A stretch of 35,437 bases of DNA from an uncultured Flavobacteriaceae bacterium (GTDB taxonomy: Bacteria; Bacteroidota; Bacteroidia; Flavobacteriales; Flavobacteriaceae): positions 1-35,437 of the forward strand of contig CAJQNO010000106.1 of NCBI GenBank assembly GCA_905479745.1, read 5' to 3'. Below the pieces are notes generated by a model, which searched no databases, was not told the origin of the DNA, and was given only the letters and a program-made list of their open reading frames with translations. Shown piece by piece: positions 1-8,023 of this stretch. The position numbers were made by a program, and so were the translations under genes. The first letter of the stretch is position 1. Each line of letters starts with the position of its first letter.

Positions 1-1
1 C

Positions 2-199
2 GTAGACAAATTAGGCGTTGACGAAAACGAAGTAGTAAATGAAGCAAGCTTCACCAACGACCTTGGGGCAGATTCCCTTGATACCGTTGAGCTTATCATG
101 GAATTTGAAAAAGAATTCGACATTCAGATCCCGGACGATCAAGCCGAAAATATAGCCACAGTTGGTCAGGCTATTTCTTATATAGAAGAGGCTAAGTAA
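2..199 (+). CDS. acpP: Acyl carrier protein (3' part)
   Basis: The 5' end lies outside the window; 65 codons and the TAA are present. Acyl carrier protein carries growing fatty-acyl chains on a 4'-phosphopantetheine arm in type II fatty-acid synthesis. The attachment motif D-S-L-D-T-V-E-L is visible about 24 codons into the fragment, followed by the acidic helix typical of the family ([14 protein letters not shown]). The stop is 13 bp before the fabF start, the classic acpP-fabF arrangement, so the two are almost certainly co-transcribed. Nothing is odd apart from the truncation by the window edge. Confidence 0.96.
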   Translation, partial: VDKLGVDENEVVNEASFTNDLGADSLDTVELIMEFEKEFDIQIPDDQAENIATVGQAISYIEEAK

Positions 200-212
200 A
201 AAACACTTCCGT

Positions 213-1466
213 ATGGAATTAAAGCGAGTTGTAGTTACAGGTCTTGGTGCCCTAACACCCATTGGTAACACCGTCTCCCAATATTGGGACGGTCTGAAAA
301 ATGGAAAAAGCGGATGCGCGCCAATTACCTATTTTGACACCGAAAAGTTCAAAACAAAATTCGCTTGTGAAATTAAAAATTACGATCCACTAGACCATTT
401 TGACAGGAAGGAAGCCAGAAAACTAGACAGATTTGCACAATATGCACTGGTCTCTTCAGATGAAGCCATAAAAGATTCGGGTATAAACCTGGACGAAGTT
501 GATAAGTTTCGTGTTGGCGTTATCTGGGGTGCGGGTATTGGGGGCCTTGAGACCTTTCAGAATGAAGTCATAAATTTTGCAGAAGGGGATGGAACACCGC
601 GTTTCAACCCCTTCTTTATTCCGAAAATGATAGCCGATATTGCTCCCGGTAATATCTCCATAAAACATGGGCTTATGGGCCCAAATTACACTACTGTCTC
701 CGCATGTGCATCTTCGGCGAACGCCATGATAGATGCACTTAATTATATTCGCCTGGGACAATGTGATATCATAGTTACTGGGGGAAGTGAAGCTGCGGTA
801 ACCCAGGCCGGAATGGGAGGGTTCAACGCAATGCACGCTCTTTCCACCAGGAACGACAGTCCTGAAACTGCATCCAGACCTTTCGATGCGACCAGAGATG
901 GATTTGTACTTGGCGAAGGGGCCGGGGCACTTATCCTGGAAGAATATGAACACGCCAAAAAACGGGGTGCAAAATTATACGCCGAAGTAGTAGGTGGCGG
1001 GATGTCGAGTGATGCTTATCATATGACGGCTCCTCATCCCGATGGCATTGGAGTTGAAAGGGTAATGATAAATTGCCTTAAGGACGCCAATATGGAACCT
1101 TCCGATGTTGATGCAATTAATACCCACGGAACAGCAACGCCACTTGGAGATGTAGCCGAACTAAAAGCGATTACAGCCGTCTTCGGAGAGCACGCTAAAA
1201 ATATAAATATTAACTCTACCAAGTCGATGACGGGTCACCTGCTGGGAGCGGCAGGCGCAATCGAGGCAATTGCTTCCATCCTGGCAATGGAACACAGTAT
1301 TGTTCCTCCTACCATTAATCATACGACCGTTGATGAGGAAATAGATCCTTCCTTAAATTTAACTTTAAATACCGCACAAGAACGGGAAATTAAAGTAGCC
1401 ATGAGCAATACCTTCGGATTTGGAGGTCACAATGCCTGTGTTCTTTTCAGGAAGATCGAAGACTAA
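213..1466 (+). CDS. fabF: Beta-ketoacyl-ACP synthase II
   Basis: This cytosolic condensing enzyme extends acyl-ACP with malonyl-ACP in fatty-acid elongation. The 417-residue product has the expected family length. The thiolase-fold catalytic triad is readable: Cys165 in TVSACASS, His305 in NTHGTATPLGD and His342 in SMTGHLLGAAG, with the glycine-rich NTFGFGGHN near the C-terminus. The ATG at 213 is the natural start, giving MELKRVVVTGLG, the usual N-terminal strand. It lies 13 bp after acpP and 9 bp before rnc. FabF rather than FabB is favoured by the acpP linkage and the length. Confidence 0.96.
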   Translation: MELKRVVVTGLGALTPIGNTVSQYWDGLKNGKSGCAPITYFDTEKFKTKFACEIKNYDPLDHFDRKEARKLDRFAQYALVSSDEAIKDSGINLDEVDKFRVGVIWGAGIGGLETFQNEVINFAEGDGTPRFNPFFIPKMIADIAPGNISIKHGLMGPNYTTVSACASSANAMIDALNYIRLGQCDIIVTGGSEAAVTQAGMGGFNAMHALSTRNDSPETASRPFDATRDGFVLGEGAGALILEEYEHAKKRGAKLYAEVVGGGMSSDAYHMTAPHPDGIGVERVMINCLKDANMEPSDVDAINTHGTATPLGDVAELKAITAVFGEHAKNININSTKSMTGHLLGAAGAIEAIASILAMEHSIVPPTINHTTVDEEIDPSLNLTLNTAQEREIKVAMSNTFGFGGHNACVLFRKIED

Positions 1467-1475
1467 CCCATGTAA

Positions 1476-2219
1476 ATGGCTTCAATAAAAGACATATTTA
1501 ATCCTCGTACTGAAAAGGACGGGGATTTTTTTGTTACCATTAAAAAAATACTCGGGTTTAAACCCAGAGACATAACCATTTACGAGGAGGCATTCACGCA
1601 TCGTTCCATGAATGAGAAAAATAGTAACGGCCAACGACAAAACTACGAACGCCTGGAATTCCTTGGAGATGCTATGTTGGGTGCCGTGATAGCTTCTCAT
1701 CTATTCACGGAAGTCCCAGATGGAGACGAAGGCTATCTTACAAAAATGCGCTCGAAGGTTGTAAGTAGAGAACACTTGAACGAATTGGGACGTGATCTTA
1801 ACCTTATTAGTCTCTTAAAAACTTCTATTCCCACCGAACAATTTGGCGGAAACATTCATGGCAATGTATTCGAAGCCCTGGTAGGTGCTATCTACCTTGA
1901 TAGAGGGTATAAATATTGTGAAAAATTCATCCACCGCCGAGTAATAAAACCCTATGTCGATATCGAACGACTGGAAGGAAAAGTGATCAGCTATAAAAGC
2001 CTATTTATAGAATGGTGTCAGAAAAATAAAAAACCTTTCAAATTCATTGTTTACGACGACACCGGAGCCGATGAATTAAAGCATTTTGCAGTGAAACTTC
2101 AGCTGGAGGAAAAGACGGTTGCCAAGGCAAGAGCTACTTCAAAGAAAAAAGCCGAAGAAAGAGCCGCAAAACGAGCTTTCTATAAACTCCAAACTGCGAT
2201 AGAAAAGGATTTATCATAA
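1476..2219 (+). CDS. rnc: Ribonuclease III
   Basis: This double-strand-specific endoribonuclease processes rRNA precursors and structured mRNAs. The 247-residue protein has an N-terminal RNase III domain with the signature YERLEFLGDAMLG near residues 53-65 and the second acidic site around NVFEALVGAIYLD. A C-terminal double-stranded RNA-binding domain ends in the Lys/Ala-rich helix ATSKKKAEERAAKRAF. It starts 9 bp after fabF. The fabF-rnc linkage is common in Bacteroidota and suggests translation from the acpP-fabF transcript. The Met at 1476 gives MASIKDIFNPR; the N-terminal extension before the catalytic domain is normal for the group. Confidence 0.95.
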   Translation: MASIKDIFNPRTEKDGDFFVTIKKILGFKPRDITIYEEAFTHRSMNEKNSNGQRQNYERLEFLGDAMLGAVIASHLFTEVPDGDEGYLTKMRSKVVSREHLNELGRDLNLISLLKTSIPTEQFGGNIHGNVFEALVGAIYLDRGYKYCEKFIHRRVIKPYVDIERLEGKVISYKSLFIEWCQKNKKPFKFIVYDDTGADELKHFAVKLQLEEKTVAKARATSKKKAEERAAKRAFYKLQTAIEKDLS

Positions 2220-2334
2220 TCCCAACTGGCGCAGGCTTATCGCAAACGTTTTCGATTACTATTTACTTAAATTTAAGGGTCTCGAAACACAGCATCAGCA
2301 AAACAATGTCTATTTTTAAGGAGTATTTGGAAAT

Positions 2335-2826
2335 ATGGCAAATTACAAATTGATACTGGAGGATGATTTTAAGGATGAATTTACCCTTATTGCCATACAT
2401 TGTAGTGAAGAAGCATACAAAATGGCCTTTCTTCTTAATCAACACTTATCTTTACAGCTTAAAAGGAGAAGAACCGATCTTGATTTTTCCAAACAAGGAC
2501 TAGAACTTTCGTTCCCCTGGTTCGAATTTGAAGATGAGTATGAATACACAACCTACGATCTGCTGGCAAATAGTTTTAAAACTATAAACGCCAGAACCAT
2601 TGCCAGCGGAGGATTATTTAACGATGAAGCCTCGGCCGAACTTATTACAGAGTACTTGATACCCGAACTTAAATCTGCCGATTACTTATTAAAAATTACT
2701 TCAGAAACACAACAATTGCCTATACGTAAATTACTGTTGGATCTCAACGAGATCAATCAGGTAATTTCAGCCTATACAGTTGAAATAGAACAATTGAAAT
2801 CTAAGAACAATTTAATTTTTGACTAA
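2335..2826 (+). CDS. IPExxxVDY-family protein
   Basis: This 163-residue protein of unknown function is usually found between rnc and pyk in Bacteroidota. The motif naming the family appears as IPELKSADY near residues 107-115. The N-terminus (ANYKLILEDDF) and the FPWFEFEDEYEY segment look like a small soluble alpha/beta protein. No signal peptide or membrane segment is seen. Its TAA overlaps the pyk ATG by one base (TAATG at 2824-2828), so translation is probably coupled to pyruvate kinase. A 115-bp gap separates it from rnc, leaving room for its own promoter, though I see no convincing one. No catalytic residues can be named. Confidence 0.85.
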   Translation: MANYKLILEDDFKDEFTLIAIHCSEEAYKMAFLLNQHLSLQLKRRRTDLDFSKQGLELSFPWFEFEDEYEYTTYDLLANSFKTINARTIASGGLFNDEASAELITEYLIPELKSADYLLKITSETQQLPIRKLLLDLNEINQVISAYTVEIEQLKSKNNLIFD

Positions 2827-4253
2827 TGCCAAACCAAAAAAGAACAAAGATCGTTGCAACTTTAGGCCCGGCCACTTCCGATAAGGAAACTTTAAAGAGA
2901 ATGATCCTTGAAGGTACCGATGTCTTCCGAATCAATTTTTCGCATGCCAATTACGATGATGTGAAAAAACGAATCGAAATTATCAGGGAGTTGGGGGAAG
3001 AAATGAAGACCTCCACGGCAATCCTGGCCGATCTGCAAGGACCAAAATTGCGCGTTGGAATGATGAAAGAGGAAGTTGTGGTAGAACCCGGTGATGTTAT
3101 AAAGTTTTGTACTGGGGAAGAATTTGAAGGTACTAGTGAACGCGTCTATATGAATTATGATTCTTTTCCGAAGGATGTAAAAAAAGGAGAACGGATCTTG
3201 CTCGATGATGGTAAACTAATCTTCGAAGTTCAAACTACAAATAAAAAAGACGAAGTGGTTTCCGTGGTATTGCAAGGAGGACCACTACGTTCTAAAAAAG
3301 GAGTAAACCTTCCCAACACTAATATCTCGTTACCTGCCTTAACCGCAAAAGATAAACAAGACGCCATTTTCGCCGTTCAGCAGGAAGTGGACTGGATCGC
3401 GCTTTCGTTTGTGCGACATGCAGAAGATCTCAAAGAACTACAAGCCTTGATAGAAGCTCATAGCGAATACAAGATCCCTATCATTGCAAAGATCGAAAAA
3501 CCGGAAGCTGTACAGAATATAGACACCATTATTCCATACTGTGACGGACTTATGGTTGCCCGGGGTGACCTGGGAGTTGAAGTCCCGGCAGAGGAAGTTC
3601 CTCTTATTCAGAAGCAATTGGTTTTAACAGCCAAAAGGGCCAGAATCCCTGTGATTATTGCTACGCAAATGATGGAAACCATGATCAGTTCGCTCACTCC
3701 AACGCGCGCCGAAGTGAACGACGTTGCAAACTCCGTAATGGACGGTGCAGACGCGGTTATGCTATCCGGAGAGACTTCGGTTGGGAAATTCCCGGTTGAG
3801 GTTATTATGACCATGGCTAATATTTGCAGACAAGTTGAGAACAGTGAACTTATTAGAGTTCCGCAGGAGCCACCCCATGTACGAACCAATCGATATATTA
3901 CAAAATCTGTTTGTTTTCACGCAGCCAAAATGGCCGATGAGATCGAGGCTACGGCTATTTGTACATTAACCAATAGTGGATACACCGCCTTCCAGATCTC
4001 TGCATGGCGACCAGATTCACATATTTTAGTATTTACTTCGAATAAAAGGATCTTATCAAGGCTTAACCTTTTGTGGGGCGTGAAATCCTTTTATTACGAT
4101 AAATATGTAAGCACAGACGAAACCGTGGAAGACGTAAATAAAATGGCGTTGAAAAGTGGTTTTGTAAAAAAAGGAGATTACCTCATAAACCTGGCTGCAA
4201 TGCCGATAGCAGAAAAAGGGATGGTGAACACATTGAGAGTTTCTCACGTATAA
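2826..4253 (+). CDS. pyk: Pyruvate kinase
   Basis: This enzyme converts phosphoenolpyruvate and ADP to pyruvate and ATP at the end of glycolysis. The 475-residue protein begins with RTKIVATLGPATSD and contains the RINFSHA substrate loop, the ADLQGPKLRVG segment that opens the B domain, the KIEKPEAVQN catalytic-lysine motif, the Mg-binding GLMVARGDLGVEVP and ATQMMETM. The C-terminal allosteric domain is present and of ordinary length. The start overlaps the upstream stop by one base. The gene ends at a strong hairpin terminator shared with the convergent gene. Confidence 0.97.
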   Translation: MPNQKRTKIVATLGPATSDKETLKRMILEGTDVFRINFSHANYDDVKKRIEIIRELGEEMKTSTAILADLQGPKLRVGMMKEEVVVEPGDVIKFCTGEEFEGTSERVYMNYDSFPKDVKKGERILLDDGKLIFEVQTTNKKDEVVSVVLQGGPLRSKKGVNLPNTNISLPALTAKDKQDAIFAVQQEVDWIALSFVRHAEDLKELQALIEAHSEYKIPIIAKIEKPEAVQNIDTIIPYCDGLMVARGDLGVEVPAEEVPLIQKQLVLTAKRARIPVIIATQMMETMISSLTPTRAEVNDVANSVMDGADAVMLSGETSVGKFPVEVIMTMANICRQVENSELIRVPQEPPHVRTNRYITKSVCFHAAKMADEIEATAICTLTNSGYTAFQISAWRPDSHILVFTSNKRILSRLNLLWGVKSFYYDKYVSTDETVEDVNKMALKSGFVKKGDYLINLAAMPIAEKGMVNTLRVSHV

Positions 4254-4255
4254 AA

Positions 4256-4281
4256 AAAAGCGACCCCCCGGGGTCGCTTTT
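4256..4281. terminator. Bidirectional intrinsic terminator
   Basis: A 12-bp perfect stem (AAAAGCGACCCC / GGGGTCGCTTTT) with a 2-nt CC apex sits between the convergent pyk and SH3-lipoprotein genes. The A-run on one side and T-run on the other give each strand a U-tract after a GC-rich stem, so it can terminate both transcripts. Confidence 0.9.
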
Positions 4282-4294
4282 CACTTCATTAAAT

Positions 4295-5098
4295 TTATTT
4301 AATTGTTTCAGTCCTGGAGATCTTCATGCCATCTCCAACTTGTTCTATAGTGACCTTGGCATCAAACTGTTTCGAACTGTAGACATAGGATATATTCTCC
4401 AATCCATCATCATTTCTGCTTACTTCCAACTGGCTTGTCCATATTCCTTTTTTAGGTTTACCATCGAATATTATTTCAGATTTCTTACCATTGGGGTTAG
4501 GAAATTCGAATTCCTTAGGGAAATCGAACAATCGCTGAGCCATAAAAAATGCTTCATGCCACTGGGCTCCGGGTAGTAATATAGATTCTGTGTTTACAGG
4601 GTTGCTGGCAGTTCCTTTTGCGGCCTCCATATACTTTACTTCAGGATAAAATTGCTGTAGTTCCATTGCATAGCCTTTTGCCGTAATATTAAGTTCGGGG
4701 GGGAAATATCTGGACATGTAGCCATTAAATGCAAATCCTTTTTTATGATTGAACTCTACTTCGTTCATACCGCCTTTTATTCCGGCTACGGTCATCGTAT
4801 GCTTGTCTTCAGCATTAATTACTTTAACCTTGGTGCCATAAGGCATCCGGGCTAATTTATTACTCTGAAGGTTTCCAAATTCCCTGAGGCTTAACCCACT
4901 TGGAGCCGTTACATAAAGATAATTACCACGAGTGGTTTCATTACTGTTTACATCGGCAATGGCAAGGTCCTGGGGGGCATTTTCTGCAGATTCTTGTTCA
5001 GGATTTTCCTGAAGCGCTGAAGATTCGACTTCATTCTTACAGGAAATGAATACCGTTGTTAAAACGAGGGTTGCTAGTGCAAAAACTACTTTTTTCAT
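4295..5098 (-). CDS. SH3-like domain lipoprotein
   Basis: This is a 267-residue predicted lipoprotein. The signal peptide MKKVVFALATLVLTTVFISC ends in a lipobox-like FISC with lipidation Cys20. After an acidic linker, residues about 58-105 (NYLYVTAPSGLSLREFGN through TKVKVINAED) resemble a bacterial SH3 (SH3b) repeat, which in this group often binds cell-wall or protein ligands. The C-terminal 150 residues are beta-rich and I do not recognise them. It lies 54 bp downstream of dinB on the same strand and ends at the shared terminator. Function unknown; envelope location is the main inference. Confidence 0.75.
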   Translation of the reverse strand: MKKVVFALATLVLTTVFISCKNEVESSALQENPEQESAENAPQDLAIADVNSNETTRGNYLYVTAPSGLSLREFGNLQSNKLARMPYGTKVKVINAEDKHTMTVAGIKGGMNEVEFNHKKGFAFNGYMSRYFPPELNITAKGYAMELQQFYPEVKYMEAAKGTASNPVNTESILLPGAQWHEAFFMAQRLFDFPKEFEFPNPNGKKSEIIFDGKPKKGIWTSQLEVSRNDDGLENISYVYSSKQFDAKVTIEQVGDGMKISRTETIK

Positions 5099-5152
5099 GA
5101 TCGTAAAGGTTTTAGTTAATAATGAAATTCAAGTAGTTCTGTAATTCACTTG

Positions 5153-6262
5153 CTAAAAATCGAGTTTAAGTTGTACGTCAATAGTTTTATCCGGTGGAGG
5201 TTGTTCCTCCTTCCTGTTGTCCTCATTGTTGAGGTTTGATAAGGAAATTCCCAACAAGCGTACCGAATCTTTCATTTTTTCCTGATATAACAAATCTTTA
5301 ACGTTATCCATCAACAATTCTCTGGTAGATATGTAAAGTGGGAGCGTCTTGCTGCGTGTTTGTAACGTGAAATCGCTATACTTAATTTTAAGGGTAACCG
5401 TTTTTCCTGCTAAATTATTCTTTTTAAGCCTTCGCTCAACTTCCTGGGCTATTCCTTCAAGACGTTCTAACATAAAGATCTCACTGGAAATATTCTCGTT
5501 AAAGGTACGTTCTGCAGCGAGAGATTTCTGTATACGAGATGGCTTTACCTGGCTATTGTGAATGCCACGAACAATATCGTAGTAAAACCTTCCGCTTTTA
5601 CCGAAATTCTCCTCCAGGAATGAAAGAGATTTACTCTTTAAGTCATTACCTGTATAGATTCCAAGCAGATACATTTTCTCTCTGGTCACCTTCCCTACGC
5701 CATAGAATTTTTTTATATCCAACTGTTCAAGAAATTCGATCACCTCCTCGGGGGGAACTGTTTTTTGTCCATTGGGTTTATTAATATCACTGGCAATCTT
5801 AGCAACAAACTTATTAATAGAAATGCCTGCGGAAGCATTCAATCCGGTCTTTTCCCTGATCCTGGCTCGTATGTCCCTTGCAATTAAGGTAGCACTGGGG
5901 TTTCCTTTTTTATTATGGGTAACATCCAGATATGCTTCGTCCAGGGAAAGCGGTTCCACCAGGTCTGTATATTCATGAAATATCTTCCTAATTTGCCCGG
6001 AGATCTCTTTATAACGATCGAAGCGAGGTCGTACAAAAATTAGATCGGGGCAACGTTTCCGCGCCAGAGCTCCGCTCATGGCAGATCGCACACCAAATTT
6101 TCGTGCCTCATAACTGGCAGCACTCACCACGCCCCGGGGTCCTCCGCCTCCAACGGCAATGGGCTTCCCAAGCAATTCCGGATTGTCCAGTTGCTCCACA
6201 GATGCGTAGAACGCATCCATATCCACATGAATGATCTTTCTAATGGGAACTCCTTCAATCAT
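5153..6262 (-). CDS. dinB: DNA polymerase IV (Y-family)
   Basis: This is an error-prone translesion polymerase. The 369-residue protein shows the Y-family palm: HVDMDAFYASVEQ near residues 12-24, the YEARKFGVRSAMS loop and the catalytic SLDEAYLDVT. Helix-hairpin-helix and little-finger regions follow. The C-terminus QLKLDF resembles a beta-clamp-binding motif (QLxLF type), expected for Pol IV. It is divergent from the CYTH gene with only 45 bp between starts, so the promoters must overlap. No LexA box was recognised. Confidence 0.94.
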   Translation of the reverse strand: MIEGVPIRKIIHVDMDAFYASVEQLDNPELLGKPIAVGGGGPRGVVSAASYEARKFGVRSAMSGALARKRCPDLIFVRPRFDRYKEISGQIRKIFHEYTDLVEPLSLDEAYLDVTHNKKGNPSATLIARDIRARIREKTGLNASAGISINKFVAKIASDINKPNGQKTVPPEEVIEFLEQLDIKKFYGVGKVTREKMYLLGIYTGNDLKSKSLSFLEENFGKSGRFYYDIVRGIHNSQVKPSRIQKSLAAERTFNENISSEIFMLERLEGIAQEVERRLKKNNLAGKTVTLKIKYSDFTLQTRSKTLPLYISTRELLMDNVKDLLYQEKMKDSVRLLGISLSNLNNEDNRKEEQPPPDKTIDVQLKLDF

Positions 6263-6307
6263 ACCGTAAAATTATGATATCTTAGTGATACTTCAGAAAC
6301 CAATGGA

Positions 6308-6787
6308 ATGATAGAAATAGAACGAAAATTTTTAGTGAATTCGGAGGCCTATAAAAACGAAAGCCGACAAAAAACTACAATCATCCAGGGGTTTCTTAAT
6401 ACCGATCCCGAACGAACCGTACGCATCCGCATCCGGGGTGAAATGGGATTTATCACCGTAAAGGGAAAATCTAATGAAACCGGTACTACCCGGTTCGAAT
6501 GGGAAGACAACCTAAATATAAAGGATGCCAGGGCACTTTTACATCTATGTGAACCGGGGATCATTGAAAAAACCAGGTATGAGGTCTCTGTAGGAAAATC
6601 CCTGTACGAAGTGGACGAATTCCATGGCGAGAATGAAGGATTGGTAATTGCGGAGATCGAACTTAAGTCGGAAACCGCTCCCTTCCAGAAACCCGACTGG
6701 CTGGGTGCTGAAGTTACCGGAGACATACGGTATTACAATTCTAATCTTGGTAAAAATCCCTATAAAAACTGGAAAGATGAAACGTAA
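6308..6787 (+). CDS. CYTH-domain protein (triphosphatase-like)
   Basis: This 159-residue protein belongs to the CYTH (CyaB/thiamine triphosphatase) superfamily. The hallmark ExExK is E3-I-E5-R-K7 at the very N-terminus, followed by alternating basic and acidic strands (TVRIRIRGEMGFITVKG, TRFEWED, YEVDEFHGENEGL) that line the tunnel fold. Short stand-alone members of this kind often hydrolyse inorganic tripolyphosphate with a divalent metal; adenylate cyclase activity is less likely but cannot be excluded. The 11-bp overlap with the next gene suggests an operon. An ATG at 6304 is out of frame, so 6308 is the start. Confidence 0.85.
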   Translation: MIEIERKFLVNSEAYKNESRQKTTIIQGFLNTDPERTVRIRIRGEMGFITVKGKSNETGTTRFEWEDNLNIKDARALLHLCEPGIIEKTRYEVSVGKSLYEVDEFHGENEGLVIAEIELKSETAPFQKPDWLGAEVTGDIRYYNSNLGKNPYKNWKDET

Positions 6788-7331
6788 ATTTTTGTTGCTT
6801 TTACTCCTGGCCCTCATTATTGCTTGTAAGGACGAACCAAAAACCCATAACCATAATGATCATCTAACCGAAGAAATAGATGACGATCACACTAACCATC
6901 AACATAACGATGGTAAAGAATTACATTTTGGTGTTGAAGGGAGATCTATTTCAGAAATAAAAAAAGAACTAACCGATAAGGGATATCAGCTGTTCGATTA
7001 TGTAGATCCGGATACAAGGGATACCATTCTAATGCAACAGTACTTCATAGCCTTCCTGAAACGCGGGCCAAATCGATCGCAGGATTCCCTCGAAGCTTCC
7101 AAACTCCAGGAGGCACATCTCAAGCATTTAGGCAGAATGTACGATCTGGGATATGCCGATATTTCGGGGCCTTTTGGCGATGATGGCGATATTAGAGGGA
7201 TCACCATTTACAATGTCCCCACCTTTCAAATGGCAGATAGTTTGGCAAAATTGGACCCCATGGTTAAGGCGGGTAGACTGTTAATAGAAATTCACCCATG
7301 GTGGGCAGCTAAAGGATTTCCATTACGCTAA
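6777..7331 (+). CDS. His-rich lipoprotein with YCII-like domain
   Basis: I start this gene at ATG 6777 (184 residues) because that yields the lipoprotein signal MKRKFLLLLLLALIIAC, with lipidation Cys17. A longer frame from 6648 would read antisense-like sequence inside the CYTH gene and would bury the signal. Residues about 23-50 are unusually rich in His and Asp (THNHNDH, DDDHTNHQHND), suggesting metal binding. The remainder (YFIAFLKRGPNRSQD, LGYADISGPFGDDGDIRG, LLIEIHPWWAAKGF) matches the YCII-related ferredoxin-like fold, usually cytoplasmic, so a surface-anchored copy is notable. The stop overlaps the convergent cutC stop by 4 bp. Confidence 0.8.
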   Translation: MKRKFLLLLLLALIIACKDEPKTHNHNDHLTEEIDDDHTNHQHNDGKELHFGVEGRSISEIKKELTDKGYQLFDYVDPDTRDTILMQQYFIAFLKRGPNRSQDSLEASKLQEAHLKHLGRMYDLGYADISGPFGDDGDIRGITIYNVPTFQMADSLAKLDPMVKAGRLLIEIHPWWAAKGFPLR

Positions 7332-8023
7332 CGAAGTAAATTCACAATTTCTTTTATAGTATCTAAATCTGACACCCCCTCAACGCCATTTTCAAATAAC
7401 GAACCGGCGGGTTTTGCTTTATTGATTGCCGAAAGATGCACACTTTTAAAACCTGCTTCTTTAAAGACCAAAACATTGGCGGGGCTAATACCGGCTCCCG
7501 GCATGATCTCTATCTTGTGCTGTGAAAGTTCATGAATCCTGGTAAGAAGCTCGATGCCATCGATGGCATTGGGTTGTTGCCCGGAAGAAAGCAACCTGTC
7601 TATACCTAGTTTCAAAAGATCGTTAATAGCGGATATTGGTTTTGTACAGACATCGAAGGCCCGGTGAAAAGTAAATTCCATGCCTTCGGCCGCTTCCATA
7701 AGACGTGTAGTATTATTGATGTCAATTTCATTCTCAGCAGTAAGAATGCCACTTACAATTCCGGCACATCCGATATCTTTACAATACCGGATAGAATGGA
7801 TCATATCGCGGATCTCAGTTTCAGAAAAACAAAAATTACCCGCCCTTGGGCGAACAAGCACATGAACCGGAATATTTATTTCCGAAATTACTTTATCGAT
7901 TAAGTCCGTAGGTGGAGTTACTCCACCCACCGAAAGCTTAGTGCAGAGTTCTATCCTATCTGCACCGCCCTGCCAGGCAGCCACCGCGCTTTCGAAATTA
8001 GATGCACAGATCTCGACTATCAT
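7328..8023 (-). CDS. cutC: CutC family protein
   Basis: This 231-residue TIM-barrel protein is annotated by family as copper homeostasis CutC. Visible signatures: MIVEICASNFESAVAA, GADRIELCTKLSVGGVTPP, HVLVRPRAGNF and MPGAGISPANV. The copper role is debated, and the true substrate is unknown to me. It is the last gene of the alpha-2-macroglobulin operon: its ATG overlaps the hexosaminidase TGA by 4 bp (ATGA), implying translational coupling. It converges on the His-rich lipoprotein with a 4-bp stop overlap and no terminator between them. Confidence 0.9.
   Translation of the reverse strand: MIVEICASNFESAVAAWQGGADRIELCTKLSVGGVTPPTDLIDKVISEINIPVHVLVRPRAGNFCFSETEIRDMIHSIRYCKDIGCAGIVSGILTAENEIDINNTTRLMEAAEGMEFTFHRAFDVCTKPISAINDLLKLGIDRLLSSGQQPNAIDGIELLTRIHELSQHKIEIMPGAGISPANVLVFKEAGFKSVHLSAINKAKPAGSLFENGVEGVSDLDTIKEIVNLLR

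Noticed and set aside
456..953. Minus-strand 165-codon frame opposite fabF
   Set aside because: It is antisense to catalytic regions of fabF; its composition is that of a shadow frame.
6648..6776. Longer start of the YCII lipoprotein inside the CYTH gene
   Set aside because: It reads an alternate frame of a well-supported CYTH gene and hides the lipoprotein signal.
7328..7331. 4-bp convergent stop overlap as a regulatory device (also at 24428-24431)
   Set aside because: Such overlaps are common in compact genomes. No hairpin accompanies either, so no function is claimed.
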